Positions 1 through 8,443 of a DNA stretch of 64,000 nucleotides are shown in pieces. How positions within the stretch are numbered: position 1 is the first letter of the stretch; each line of letters opens with the position of its first letter. The DNA comes from Ferribacterium limneticum (GTDB lineage Bacteria; Pseudomonadota; Gammaproteobacteria; Burkholderiales; Rhodocyclaceae): positions 2,022,001 through 2,086,000 of the forward strand of contig NZ_CP075191.1 in assembly GCF_020510625.1 (NCBI RefSeq), written 5' to 3'. Under the pieces are notes generated by a model, which did not search any database, was not told the origin of the DNA, and was given only the letters and a program-made list of their open reading frames with translations. Both the position numbers and the translations under genes were made by a program.

Positions 1-1
1 G

Positions 2-1657
2 GCCCAGCCAGCCTCGGCCCCAGTTGTCTCGGCCTTGCTGGCCAAGCCGGCGGCCCGGCCGCAAACCGCCCTGGTCGTCGGCCTACCCGATCAGGTCATC
101 ACCACCGAACGCGATCACCGGATCAAGATCCAGTTTCCCTGGCAACGGGGCGAAGCCCCCAACACCGGCGGTCTCGCCGAAACCGGCCCGAGCGGGCGCA
201 CCGCCGGCAAATCCGGCAACGCCCCGGGCAACGACCAATCCGGCACCTGGGTTCGGGTCGCCGAATGGCTGTCGGGGCCGAACTGGGGCAGTCACTTCCT
301 GCCGCGCATCGGCAACGAAGTATTGGTCGATTTCCTCGATGGCGATATCGACCGCCCGGTCATCGTCGGCCAGAGCTATAACGGGGCAGACCTGCCTCCC
401 TTCTCGGCTGGCCATGAGGCGAGTGCCAATCACCCCGGGGTGTTGTCGGGCTGGATGAGCCACAACCACGATGCAGGCCATAACCAGTGGGTGGTCGATG
501 ATGCGCCAGGGCAGCTACGCACCCGTCTGGCGACCAGCGAGAATGCCGGACAGTTGGGCTTGGGGCATCTGGTGCATCAAGCTCCGGAAAGCGCCAGCCG
601 GGGCGCCTGGCGCGGCAGCGGCTTTGAACTGAGAACCGATGGCTGGCTAGCCGTACGAGCCGGGGAAGGCATCCTGATTTCAGCGACGGCTCGCCCGAAT
701 GCGCAAAGCACTCAGATGGATGTGGCGGAGACGGTGGCACAGCTGAAAGCCGCCCAGGAAACCGCCAAAGCCCTGTCCGATGCCGCAAGCCAGCAACAGG
801 CCTTGCCCCTAAAAGCGAATGCCGCCCAAAGCCAGTTCATTACAGCCATTGATCCACAGCAGCAGGGAAAATTCTCCGGCAACATCGGCGGTCAGGCCGC
901 CCAGAAGGCACAACCCGGCAGCCGCGAGCTGGGCGATCTGACCGAACGCTTCGCCGAGCCCTTCATCCTGGCAGAAGCACCGGGTGACATCGGCCTCGCC
1001 AGCCCAGCCAGTACACTCCTCTTCGCCGGCGCCAACCTGCATGCCACGGTGCAGCAGGATCTGCATATCGCCAGTGCGCATACCGTATCGACGGCCGCCG
1101 GCCACGGTGCCAGCTGGTTCAGCCACGCCGGTGGTATCAAGAGCATCGCCCAGGCCGGCACCCATACCATTCAGGCGAACACCGACCAGATGGAAATCCT
1201 GGCCGATCAGTCGCTGACCATCACCAGCAGCAACGACGAAATCCACATCCTGGCCAAGGACAAGATCGTCCTTCAGGCTGGGCAGTCCTCCGTCACCCTC
1301 GAAGGCGGCAATATCACCTTTGCTTGCCCGGGGAACTTCTCGGTCAAGGGGAGTGGGAATGCGTTTATGGGGCCGGGGCGTGGGGAGTTGAACCTCAAGG
1401 AGCTACCCACAGGACAATCAGAAATCAAGGACTGGGTCGGTCTTGATTATCGCGATCCGGAAACAGGTGATGCCATCGCAGGAGCTGGATATGAAATCCA
1501 CTTTGCAGGTGGCCAGGTGTTGAGCGGAAGACTCGACGGGCAAGGTATCGCGCAACACGACAACGTTGACCACAAACCCGTTACCAAGGTGGTGTACAAA
1601 CCTCGGCCAGCCGACAAAGACAAACCTTACGCATCCTTGAGCGAACTGCTGGGTTAA
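2..1657 (+). CDS. vgrG: VgrG spike protein, 3' part (5' end outside window)
   Basis: C-terminal 551 residues of a type VI secretion VgrG, the trimeric spike that tips the Hcp tube and carries effectors. The reading frame is open from base 2, so the gene begins upstream; an apparent TTG start at 35 is only an edge artefact. Visible parts in order: the gp5-like OB-fold (TTERDHRIKIQFPW, then GSHFLPRIGNEVLVDFLDGD and DRPVIVGQSYNG), the DUF2345-type region rich in short beta repeats (about residues 330-460, with QMEILADQSLTITSSNDEIHILAKDKIVL), and a final roughly 85-residue extension. That extension contains DPETGDAIAGAGYEI and GQVLSGRLDGQGIA, which looks like a transthyretin-like beta-sandwich used as a cargo adaptor. 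The next gene starts 14 bases downstream and is the likely cargo. Family assignment is firm; the tail's role is inference. Confidence 0.93.
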   Translation, partial: AQPASAPVVSALLAKPAARPQTALVVGLPDQVITTERDHRIKIQFPWQRGEAPNTGGLAETGPSGRTAGKSGNAPGNDQSGTWVRVAEWLSGPNWGSHFLPRIGNEVLVDFLDGDIDRPVIVGQSYNGADLPPFSAGHEASANHPGVLSGWMSHNHDAGHNQWVVDDAPGQLRTRLATSENAGQLGLGHLVHQAPESASRGAWRGSGFELRTDGWLAVRAGEGILISATARPNAQSTQMDVAETVAQLKAAQETAKALSDAASQQQALPLKANAAQSQFITAIDPQQQGKFSGNIGGQAAQKAQPGSRELGDLTERFAEPFILAEAPGDIGLASPASTLLFAGANLHATVQQDLHIASAHTVSTAAGHGASWFSHAGGIKSIAQAGTHTIQANTDQMEILADQSLTITSSNDEIHILAKDKIVLQAGQSSVTLEGGNITFACPGNFSVKGSGNAFMGPGRGELNLKELPTGQSEIKDWVGLDYRDPETGDAIAGAGYEIHFAGGQVLSGRLDGQGIAQHDNVDHKPVTKVVYKPRPADKDKPYASLSELLG

Positions 1658-1671
1658 TACCGAGAAGAATT

Positions 1672-3216
1672 ATGGCCTCAGAAACAGATATCCGTGGTGC
1701 CTTGGAATGGGAAACCGGCAGCAAGGCACCCAGCGACAAAAATACTTGGGTATGGCTTTGGGAATCTATCCAAGGCGACTTCAACGACAACCGTTCAACC
1801 GGGCAAATTGCGTTCGATGCGGCAATATCGATGATCCCGGTGGTCGACCAAGTTTGTGACGCACGCGACATCATTGCCAATTGCAAGAGCATTGCCCAAA
1901 GCGAAGAACACGACGACAACACATGGAAGTGGGTTGCATTGGCGCTGACGCTGATCGGTCTGTTCCCCAGTCTTGGCAGTCTGGTCAAGGGTGTACTTAA
2001 AATCTTCTTTACCTTTGTCCGACGCTACGGGATGAACCATCTCATCAAAGCTGTCGATGAAGCCATGACATGGGTAATCACCCTGCTGCGTAAGCGCGAT
2101 GTGCAGAAATACCTGCGGCAGCACAAAGTCGACGAAGTCTTCAAATGGTTGGCCGATGCGGTACGCGAGATACGGGGCAAGGTCAGCGTCGGCGCTTTGC
2201 TCACCGCATTCGACAAAGCCATTGGCATCCTAAAAGGCCTGCTGAGCAAGATCACTTGGCTCCCGAAGGTCGGCGAACGGGCCAAGCAAACCATTGCCCT
2301 CGTCGAAAAAATCCGCAAGCAGGCTGACGCCCAGCTAGCCAAAGCCATCGCACCCATTCAAAAAATTCTCGACCGCATCATCCACCGCCTGGACATGGAA
2401 CACATGGTCCAGCGTTCCGGCATTCTCAATGCGAGCAACGTCCATTTCCGGGGTACATTGCCGGAGGCTGAGGCGGTGAGCTTGATGCGCAAAGCAGAGC
2501 CGTTGCCACCCTGGTTGAGCAAGGGGCGGGAGGGGAAATGGGCGGAACAGGATGTTGACGATGGCAAACAGCTACTAGCCGATTACCCAGACTGGCCCAA
2601 ACTCAACGACAAAAATATCAAATCCTTCCACAGCATGACCAACGTCGAGATTAAAGGCCCCGCCAAGCTATTCCGTGTCACCTCGCCCAGCAACGGCGCG
2701 ATGGGCGATTGCTGGGTACCTGAAGACGTCTGGAAGAAAATCCTCGCCTCCCCCGACCCCAAGGCGGCCTGGCGAAAGTACAGCGCCGTCTGGCCAGACT
2801 GGAATCCAAACGGGCAATTCGTCGTGCTGGAGATCAAGGAAGGCGAAACCCTGAAGGCCTGGCGCGGGCCGGCGGCCAGTCAAGCCAAACCTCGCGGCAC
2901 AAACCTAAACGCCCACCTTGAGGGCGGCTGGGATCAGGTCATCGTCAAGGTGGGCGGCAATCAATGGGACAGCACCCGCTACTACATGCGTGGCGGCGGT
3001 CATGGCGAGAAGTTGCATCCGCCGGGCTTGAGCCGCGCCGAATGGGAAGCGCTTTCCGAAGCAAAAAAGAAGGCGTACACCCCGATCCGTGAAAAAATCA
3101 ACCACCCCAACATCAAAGGCCCGCTCGATACGGGCTGGGGACCAACAGATTTCGATGCGCAGTTGCGCGATGCAAAAATTGGCTTGCCCGCCTTGTCCGG
3201 CCAGGTCACCAACTAA
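1672..3216 (+). CDS. Candidate T6SS effector with hydrophobic segment and C-terminal toxin-like domain
   Basis: A 514-residue protein starting 14 bases after vgrG and followed 8 bases later by an immunity-like gene, the usual vgrG-effector-immunity order. Residues about 80-115 (WVALALTLIGLFPSLGSLV onward) are strongly hydrophobic, as in effectors that load onto VgrG and cross membranes. The middle (about 130-250) is basic and predicted helical, with repeated K/R/A-rich stretches. From about residue 315 the character changes. KLFRVTSP, then GDCWVPEDVW, a WNPNGQFVVLEI strand and LKAWRGPAASQ recall from memory the pattern of ADP-ribosyltransferase-like polymorphic toxins, which have an Arg on the first strand and a terminal W-x-G-P-A-A-x-Q. 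I cannot confirm catalytic residues, so the activity is unassigned. No signal peptide. The effector role is inferred mainly from position. Confidence 0.65.
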   Translation: MASETDIRGALEWETGSKAPSDKNTWVWLWESIQGDFNDNRSTGQIAFDAAISMIPVVDQVCDARDIIANCKSIAQSEEHDDNTWKWVALALTLIGLFPSLGSLVKGVLKIFFTFVRRYGMNHLIKAVDEAMTWVITLLRKRDVQKYLRQHKVDEVFKWLADAVREIRGKVSVGALLTAFDKAIGILKGLLSKITWLPKVGERAKQTIALVEKIRKQADAQLAKAIAPIQKILDRIIHRLDMEHMVQRSGILNASNVHFRGTLPEAEAVSLMRKAEPLPPWLSKGREGKWAEQDVDDGKQLLADYPDWPKLNDKNIKSFHSMTNVEIKGPAKLFRVTSPSNGAMGDCWVPEDVWKKILASPDPKAAWRKYSAVWPDWNPNGQFVVLEIKEGETLKAWRGPAASQAKPRGTNLNAHLEGGWDQVIVKVGGNQWDSTRYYMRGGGHGEKLHPPGLSRAEWEALSEAKKKAYTPIREKINHPNIKGPLDTGWGPTDFDAQLRDAKIGLPALSGQVTN

Positions 3217-3224
3217 AGACAGCC

Positions 3225-4379
3225 ATGACGACAGACCTTTTTAACAACCCCTTGTCCGGCGGCCCAGCCTTTCCTCTCTCGCTCTGGCAAAAACGCCAGG
3301 CGGCGCTGCTCTATTACTGGATGTCCCTCGATTACCTCAAGGGCCTCAAGGGCATGATCGACAAGCTGATGACCGGGACGGATGTCCTCCTCGACCTCGC
3401 CCAAAGCCAGGGGCGCGACGCACTGATCGCCGATGATCGCTGGGGGGGGCGCGACACTTCGACCAACTGGTCAACCTATGGGCATTCAGCGCTGGCGGAT
3501 TTCAGGAAATCAGTTATTGGTGACATCGCTGCTCGAGTCAACGAGGATTATGGCAAGACAGGCGCCTACCAATGCGCCTACCTGCTCGATGAAACTTCGT
3601 CGCGCTGGATGACGGAAGATGAAGAAGATGGCTTCAAACGGCAATTCGAAGCGGTCTTCTCCTATGCATCACGAATCGATGAGGTTTCTGGTGCGGGGGG
3701 GCAAAAACGTCTAAGAGACAAAAGCATGATTGCATTCTGGCAAGAATACGGCAGTCATTTCCCGCGCCTGCCCCGCTTCCGCGTACGCACCGACGTGGTG
3801 GGCGAGACGGGCAAACTGCCTCCGCGCACCGGGGTCTATGTGTCGCAGGACGATCCCTACGGCACCTTGCAGTTTGGCTGGACAGGCAACGGCGATGGCA
3901 TTCTGGGCAAGGTCCAGACGTATAACGAGGCGGGGCTGGACGCTGTTAGAGCCATGGGCAGGAATGCCATTTGGCAGGATGAACAAAAAATGATGGCCTA
4001 CGTGATTGAGTCCCTGAAGCAGGGACGTCTGCAACCGGCCAACGGTCGAGACTGGAAAGACGTTGCACGGCTTAATACTGCTTGTGTAATTTTGTCCCCC
4101 CAAGTATTTACCGAACTCCCCTGCAAATGGTATTTCGTCGAAATGATCGATAGTGAATTCGACGACGCGACCGAAGAAGACGAAGCTGCAGCTGAACCGG
4201 TGCGCCACCCCAACGTCCCCGCAGGCACCCTCTGCCCCGAAGCAGGCTGGTGGTTCACCCCGGCCCAATCAGGCTCCCGCCGATACTTCAAGGTAGGCGA
4301 GAACATGCCTTCAGTCGGCGGCGATTACGGCCTGACCTTCTGGCAATGGTCGCCGGACCAGTCGGCACCGAAACTATAG
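3225..4379 (+). CDS. Immunity-like protein 1 (Imm71/Imm72-like architecture)
   Basis: A 384-residue acidic soluble protein directly downstream of the effector candidate, probably cotranscribed. Residues 1-180 are helical and Trp/Tyr-rich (ALLYYWMSLDYLKGL, WSTYGHSALADFRKSVIGDI); a middle region around FRVRTDVVGETGKLPPRTGVYVSQDDP looks beta-rich. The last 55 residues contain NVPAGTLCPEAGWWFTPAQ, RRYFKVGE and DYGLTFWQW. That tail is nearly identical to the tail of the next gene. I recall this pattern from the predicted immunity families Imm71/Imm72 of polymorphic toxin loci, but could not run a profile search. Likely role: neutralising the 1672-3216 product in the producing cell. The partner assignment is inference. 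Confidence 0.6.
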   Translation: MTTDLFNNPLSGGPAFPLSLWQKRQAALLYYWMSLDYLKGLKGMIDKLMTGTDVLLDLAQSQGRDALIADDRWGGRDTSTNWSTYGHSALADFRKSVIGDIAARVNEDYGKTGAYQCAYLLDETSSRWMTEDEEDGFKRQFEAVFSYASRIDEVSGAGGQKRLRDKSMIAFWQEYGSHFPRLPRFRVRTDVVGETGKLPPRTGVYVSQDDPYGTLQFGWTGNGDGILGKVQTYNEAGLDAVRAMGRNAIWQDEQKMMAYVIESLKQGRLQPANGRDWKDVARLNTACVILSPQVFTELPCKWYFVEMIDSEFDDATEEDEAAAEPVRHPNVPAGTLCPEAGWWFTPAQSGSRRYFKVGENMPSVGGDYGLTFWQWSPDQSAPKL

Positions 4380-4402
4380 CTAGGTAGGCAAATTCGCGAT
4401 TC

Positions 4403-5356
4403 ATGCAGCCCCCGCTGATCCCTCAGGAAGTCTATCTGCTCGAACGTTACAGTTCGCTGGAATACTTCGGGCAAATGCGCGATGCCTTCGAAGCCTGTGT
4501 CAAGGCAGCCGAACATGCTCTGGCCGAATTCATGAAACACTTGCCGCCGGACTATCGTAACCAGCCGTTATGGAAACAACCCGATGCGGTTTGGGGGGAA
4601 ACCGTCATTCCTAATTTGCAGTATTCCCTCCGGGGCGTCTTTAACGGGTACATCCGGCTAAGCCACGGGGATTACGAAGGGCTGGCCTTGGCCGGAAATG
4701 TCAATACATCGTTTGCCGGCGTAATTCGGGACTACGATAGTGAGTGGATGCCAGAACCGTTCATGGCGGAATTCGATACCAACATGAGTATCGCGTGGGA
4801 ATTGGCCTCGAACATCAGCCGTACCCAACAAGGCGATTGGCTACGAGATACGCTTGCCAGTCGATACAGAGAAGACTCACGAGGCCCCCTCGACGCTCCT
4901 CCAAGCTGGCCGGTCTACCGCCTGAATCACGCCGTCCGCGTCAAAACCGGCGACAAAGTCCCGCAGAACGGCGTTTACCTTCCCGATGCCCCCGGTAGCT
5001 GTGCCGAGTTTCTGATCGAAGGTTACGAGACATGGGAAGCGAACGTGATGGACCATCCAGAAAATCCCGAAGATCGTTCCTCTACATCGCAAGCGACGGT
5101 GTGGACCCTCATTGAACGCGTCGCCGACACTGGCGGCGGCACCGGCTGCGGCCCGCAAGAAAGTACGGGCGGCGAAACGCGCCGCTCCAACGTCCCCGCC
5201 GGCACCCACTGCCCCGAATCCGGTTGGTGGTTCACCCCGGCCCAATCCGGCTCGCGCCGTTACTTCAAGGCAGGTGAGAACATACCGTCAGTCGGCGGCG
5301 ATTACGGCCTGACCTTCTGGCAATGGTCGCCGGATCAGTCGGCGCTCAGCCTGTAG
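4403..5356 (+). CDS. Immunity-like protein 2, paralogue sharing the C-terminal tail
   Basis: A 317-residue protein 23 bases after immunity-like gene 1. It has the same three-part plan: a helical N-terminal region (YSSLEYFGQMRDAFEACVKA), a beta-like centre (VKTGDKVPQNGVYLPD, matching TGKLPPRTGVYVSQ in the first copy), and the tail NVPAGTHCPESGWWFTPAQ with RRYFKAGE and DYGLTFWQW. The N-terminal halves are clearly diverged, while the roughly 50-residue tails differ at about four positions and are almost identical in DNA. It may be a second immunity protein against a related toxin (poly-immunity) or a recent tandem duplicate. The following gene is tssA after a 174-base AT-richer gap. Confidence 0.6.
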   Translation: MQPPLIPQEVYLLERYSSLEYFGQMRDAFEACVKAAEHALAEFMKHLPPDYRNQPLWKQPDAVWGETVIPNLQYSLRGVFNGYIRLSHGDYEGLALAGNVNTSFAGVIRDYDSEWMPEPFMAEFDTNMSIAWELASNISRTQQGDWLRDTLASRYREDSRGPLDAPPSWPVYRLNHAVRVKTGDKVPQNGVYLPDAPGSCAEFLIEGYETWEANVMDHPENPEDRSSTSQATVWTLIERVADTGGGTGCGPQESTGGETRRSNVPAGTHCPESGWWFTPAQSGSRRYFKAGENIPSVGGDYGLTFWQWSPDQSALSL

Positions 5357-5530
5357 ATTTCTGCTGGATAAGAATTGACGATATATCTACATATGGGCCA
5401 ATCGTTTTTCCAATGCGCGAGATGCCATCGATTCATTGATATAAAAATGCCACATGTCATCCCTCATATTTCTTAGGAACGTCCTTATATTCCATTAAAA
5501 TATGCCAATTTAGCCCACAGGCATACGACG

Positions 5531-6631
5531 ATGGATTTTGAACATCTAGCCCAACCACTTGCCTCAAGTCATGGCCCTTGCGGTGATGATCTGGTCTTTT
5601 CTGCCGAATTCGACGAGATTCAGGAAGCCAGGCGCTTTGATGACCCCTCCCTCTCTCAAGGCGAATGGGTTACCGAAGTAAAGGAGGCTGACTGGGTTCG
5701 CGTGGTTCGTATCTGTGAAGGCATCCTGGCCAACAAGTCAAAGGATCTGCGCGTTGCTGCCTGGTTGACTGAAGCAAGCTGCAAATTAGAGGGGCTTGGT
5801 GGTCTAGCCAACGGCTACACGCTGCTTGGGCGGTTGTGTGAGACTTTCTGGAACGATATCCACCCGCAACCGGAAGATGGCGATATTGAACAAAGGGTTG
5901 GCGTCCTTGATTGGCTGGTCAATCAGACAGCTCGCCTGATTCGCGAAACGCCGCTGACGCATTCCGACAAGGGCAGGTTTTCATTGATTGACCACGAATC
6001 GGCCCGCGCCACTGCCAAGAACATTGAACGTAATCCAGGCATTGCTGAGGAACTCGCCCGCACGGCGCATGTGAAGCTGGAAACCTTTGATGCAGCACTT
6101 AAAGACACACCCAAACGCTATTTTGTCGACGGCATGCGCAATGCCGAGCGCCTGAAAGATTCTGTCAAATCCCTGCAAACAGTGCTCGATGCAAGGATGG
6201 GAGAATATTCGCCAGCCTTCAGCCCAAGCTTCGAAGCGCTTGATGACGTTTACCGCTTTTTCCAACGCCATGCCGGAGACGCAGGTGCAAAGCCATCAGA
6301 AATACAGGAAAAATCGACAATCGACGGCGTGGGAAACAAGGCGTTTGGTGCCATCGAACGGGTCGAGCCAAGCATTGGCGGACAAATCGTCGAGGTAGGT
6401 GGTGGGCCGATTCGCTCCCGCGAGCAGGCCATTCGCCAGCTACAGGAAATTGGCGCGTTCTTCCGGCGCACAGAACCACATAGTCCGGTTGCCTATCTGG
6501 CAGAAAAGGCCGCCAAATGGGGAACGATGCCACTCCACGAATGGCTGCGGACTGTCGTCAAGGATGACAGCGCCTTGCTGCGGATGGAAGAATTGCTGGG
6601 GGTTGATCCCAACACTGGGGAATCGGGCTAA
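5531..6631 (+). CDS. tssA: TssA, T6SS baseplate/cap protein (ImpA N-terminal family)
   Basis: A 366-residue protein with the ImpA_N signature at the N-terminus: a PLASSHGPCGDDLVFSAEFDEI opening, WVRVVRICEGILANKSKDLRVAAWLTEA, then GYTLLGRLCETFWNDIHP. TssA coordinates T6SS sheath priming and polymerisation at the baseplate in the cytoplasm. The C-terminal part (IRSREQAIRQLQEIGAFFRRTEPHSPVAYL... at about residues 295-330) fits the short TssA class that ends in an ImpA-type C-terminal helical domain. The gene has its own 174-base AT-rich upstream gap and converges on the ompA-like gene across a hairpin, so it ends the + strand half of the locus. Assignment is confident. Confidence 0.9.
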   Translation: MDFEHLAQPLASSHGPCGDDLVFSAEFDEIQEARRFDDPSLSQGEWVTEVKEADWVRVVRICEGILANKSKDLRVAAWLTEASCKLEGLGGLANGYTLLGRLCETFWNDIHPQPEDGDIEQRVGVLDWLVNQTARLIRETPLTHSDKGRFSLIDHESARATAKNIERNPGIAEELARTAHVKLETFDAALKDTPKRYFVDGMRNAERLKDSVKSLQTVLDARMGEYSPAFSPSFEALDDVYRFFQRHAGDAGAKPSEIQEKSTIDGVGNKAFGAIERVEPSIGGQIVEVGGGPIRSREQAIRQLQEIGAFFRRTEPHSPVAYLAEKAAKWGTMPLHEWLRTVVKDDSALLRMEELLGVDPNTGESG

Positions 6632-6644
6632 GAACAGGCAATAA

Positions 6645-6668
6645 GGCGGCTACCTCACGGTAACCGCC
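6645..6668. terminator. Hairpin between convergent tssA and ompA-like genes
   Basis: Arms GGCGGCTACC and GGTAACCGCC pair over ten positions with one C-A mismatch around a TCAC loop. It sits midway in the 46-base gap between two convergent genes, so it could stop transcription from both sides. No long T-run follows on either strand, so efficiency is uncertain. Confidence 0.5.
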
Positions 6669-6677
6669 TATGCCCAA

Positions 6678-7463
6678 TTACTGGCCAGCCAGCCGAAACT
6701 CGATGCGCCGATTTTTCGCTCGTCCCTCTGAGGAGTCGTTCGAGCCTACCGGCTGATCCGGCCCGGAGCCTACTGCGGTCAGATTTTCACCCGGAATGCC
6801 CTTTTCGATCAGGTAATTGCGCACCGTGTTGGCACGCGCCAGGCTGAGCGAAACATTGGCCTGGCGATTCCCCGAACTGTCGGTATGGCCGATCACCTGA
6901 ACCTTCGGCGTACCGATTTGCTTTATCGCGGCATACATCTCGTCGAGGATGACGCGCCCGGCGGGCGTCAATGTCGCCGAGCCGACTTCAAACTCGACGA
7001 CACGGTTGGATAGTGTCTTGTCCAGCACACTCTGCGCTTCGCCGCCCGCCGCCACCAGGCCGTTGTCGATGGTGTAGGTCGGATTGAGCGAAGTGGCGAG
7101 ATTACTGACCACCTGCTGGCGCAAGGCCTCATTGGCCACATTGCCCTTGATCGATATCTGCGTACCGCTGACCTGCATCTGCCCTTTATGCACCTGCTTG
7201 AGATTGGGGCCGATGATCTTGGTCATGTTCTCGGTCCAGTTGCTCGGCGGCACGACGCCGCCAACTTCCAGGCGATCAACCACATTGCCCGCTCCGTAAA
7301 GATCACGAAGCTTGCCGAGGATCGCGGCGCGTGACGCTTCGTCAGGAACAGTACCGGAGGCAATCACCTTCCCCGGTTCTTCTGGTAGTTTGGCCTGGGC
7401 GAACACCGCCCCCTGAAAGGCAAGACAAAATGCAGCGACGATTAGTGGGGTTTTCATGTTCAT
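6678..7463 (-). CDS. OmpA-family envelope protein with BON-like region, T6SS-associated
   Basis: A 261-residue exported protein. The first roughly 22 residues form a Sec signal peptide ending FAQA. Residues about 30-140 look like two BON-type repeats (ASRAAILGKLRDLYGAGNVV; ISIKGNVANEALRQQVVSNL). The C-terminal 110 residues are an OmpA peptidoglycan-binding domain: VVEFEVGSATLTPAG, IGHTDSSGNRQANVSLSLARA, then GRAKNRRIEFRL. Such proteins can tie the T6SS trans-envelope complex to peptidoglycan in place of an evolved TssL. The start codon ATG (7461-7463) overlaps the tagF stop in an ATGA, so it is translated as the last gene of the tssM operon. A second ATG two codons later (7457) is equally possible. 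This BON+OmpA layout resembles the mycobacterial ArfA type. Confidence 0.85.
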   Translation of the reverse strand: MNMKTPLIVAAFCLAFQGAVFAQAKLPEEPGKVIASGTVPDEASRAAILGKLRDLYGAGNVVDRLEVGGVVPPSNWTENMTKIIGPNLKQVHKGQMQVSGTQISIKGNVANEALRQQVVSNLATSLNPTYTIDNGLVAAGGEAQSVLDKTLSNRVVEFEVGSATLTPAGRVILDEMYAAIKQIGTPKVQVIGHTDSSGNRQANVSLSLARANTVRNYLIEKGIPGENLTAVGSGPDQPVGSNDSSEGRAKNRRIEFRLAGQ

Positions 7464-8443
7464 TCGCCTAGAAAAACTTCTCTGAACGTGTTGATGGCAT
7501 GCTCAAGGGAAATGTTCGGCTGAGCGAGGTAGGAGGAGAGCTTGGCGACGCCATAGTCATTGACGATATCCGGCTGATCGTCGATCCACTCCGGATCAAT
7601 GAGGGAAATAATCCGCTCGGCGGCAGTTTCTGGCGAAAGAGCCGCCAGCAGCGTTGAGGCAGAAGAGCCATTGAACCCCAGCACCAGATGGGGATTACCG
7701 GCACGGCGCTCAATAATTACCTGGAGCTCAACTGAGGTCTTGCGCAGGAATGCGGTGACCAGATACAGCCATAGACCAGCCACCAGATTCCGATTGCGCT
7801 CATCGGCAGGAAGCGGCAAAACAATGTCCTTCTCGACAGAAACCGTTCCCTGACCAAGAACCGGGCGCATCAGCAAGCCTATCGCCAGGATGATCCGGCG
7901 AACGGATTCGGTATTCGGTGCTCCCACCATGCTGGCCAGTGAATCGAGGGTATTTCGGCGGACAAAATTACCCAGTGGATCAGCCTGAACGGCCGTTTCG
8001 AAATCACCGGCACAATTGATCGACTCAAGCTCGGTCAGCAGTTGCCCGACTTCTGCTCCATTGACCCCGGCCTCGGAGAGCCTTGCCAATGCTCCAAAGG
8101 AATAGGCAAGCCCGACGGGGGCGCAGCGGAACATCAGCGCGTCGTCGCGCTCGACTGTCGCCGCCGCAATAAACGGAAAACGGCGCCCCGACGAATCGGA
8201 GCTCGGCCGCAAATGACCAACGACCGAAAGCCGGCTTCGGGCACCAATGAAAGCAAAGTCCACCGAACATGCGCCGTCATAGGCTGTTTTCCAGCCCGGA
8301 TCTTCCGAGAGTCGCTCCATGGTTTGCGATACCCAGCGATCAAGAACGCTAATCAACTGATGCTGCCCTGCCCCCTTGACGAAATCGCCGCGCGACGGAA
8401 TCTTGCCGAAACAGGTAGTCGGAGAGGCGATCACTGTGCTCAT
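7460..8443 (-). CDS. tagF: TagF, T6SS post-translational regulator domain protein
   Basis: A 327-residue cytosolic protein that opens with the family signature CFGKIPSRGDFVKG, followed by LDRWVSQTMERL and a beta-rich segment (VDFAFIGARSRLSVVGHLRPSSDSSGRRFPF). TagF proteins repress T6SS assembly, in Pseudomonas aeruginosa by binding Fha. The start overlaps the tssM stop by four bases and the stop overlaps the ompA-like start, so expression is coupled. The C-terminal half (LLMRPVLGQGTVSVEKDIVLPLP...) is the less conserved part. There is no PppA-type phosphatase fusion. Identification is from the N-terminal motif and from the locus. Confidence 0.88.
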   Translation of the reverse strand: MSTVIASPTTCFGKIPSRGDFVKGAGQHQLISVLDRWVSQTMERLSEDPGWKTAYDGACSVDFAFIGARSRLSVVGHLRPSSDSSGRRFPFIAAATVERDDALMFRCAPVGLAYSFGALARLSEAGVNGAEVGQLLTELESINCAGDFETAVQADPLGNFVRRNTLDSLASMVGAPNTESVRRIILAIGLLMRPVLGQGTVSVEKDIVLPLPADERNRNLVAGLWLYLVTAFLRKTSVELQVIIERRAGNPHLVLGFNGSSASTLLAALSPETAAERIISLIDPEWIDDQPDIVNDYGVAKLSSYLAQPNISLEHAINTFREVFLGE

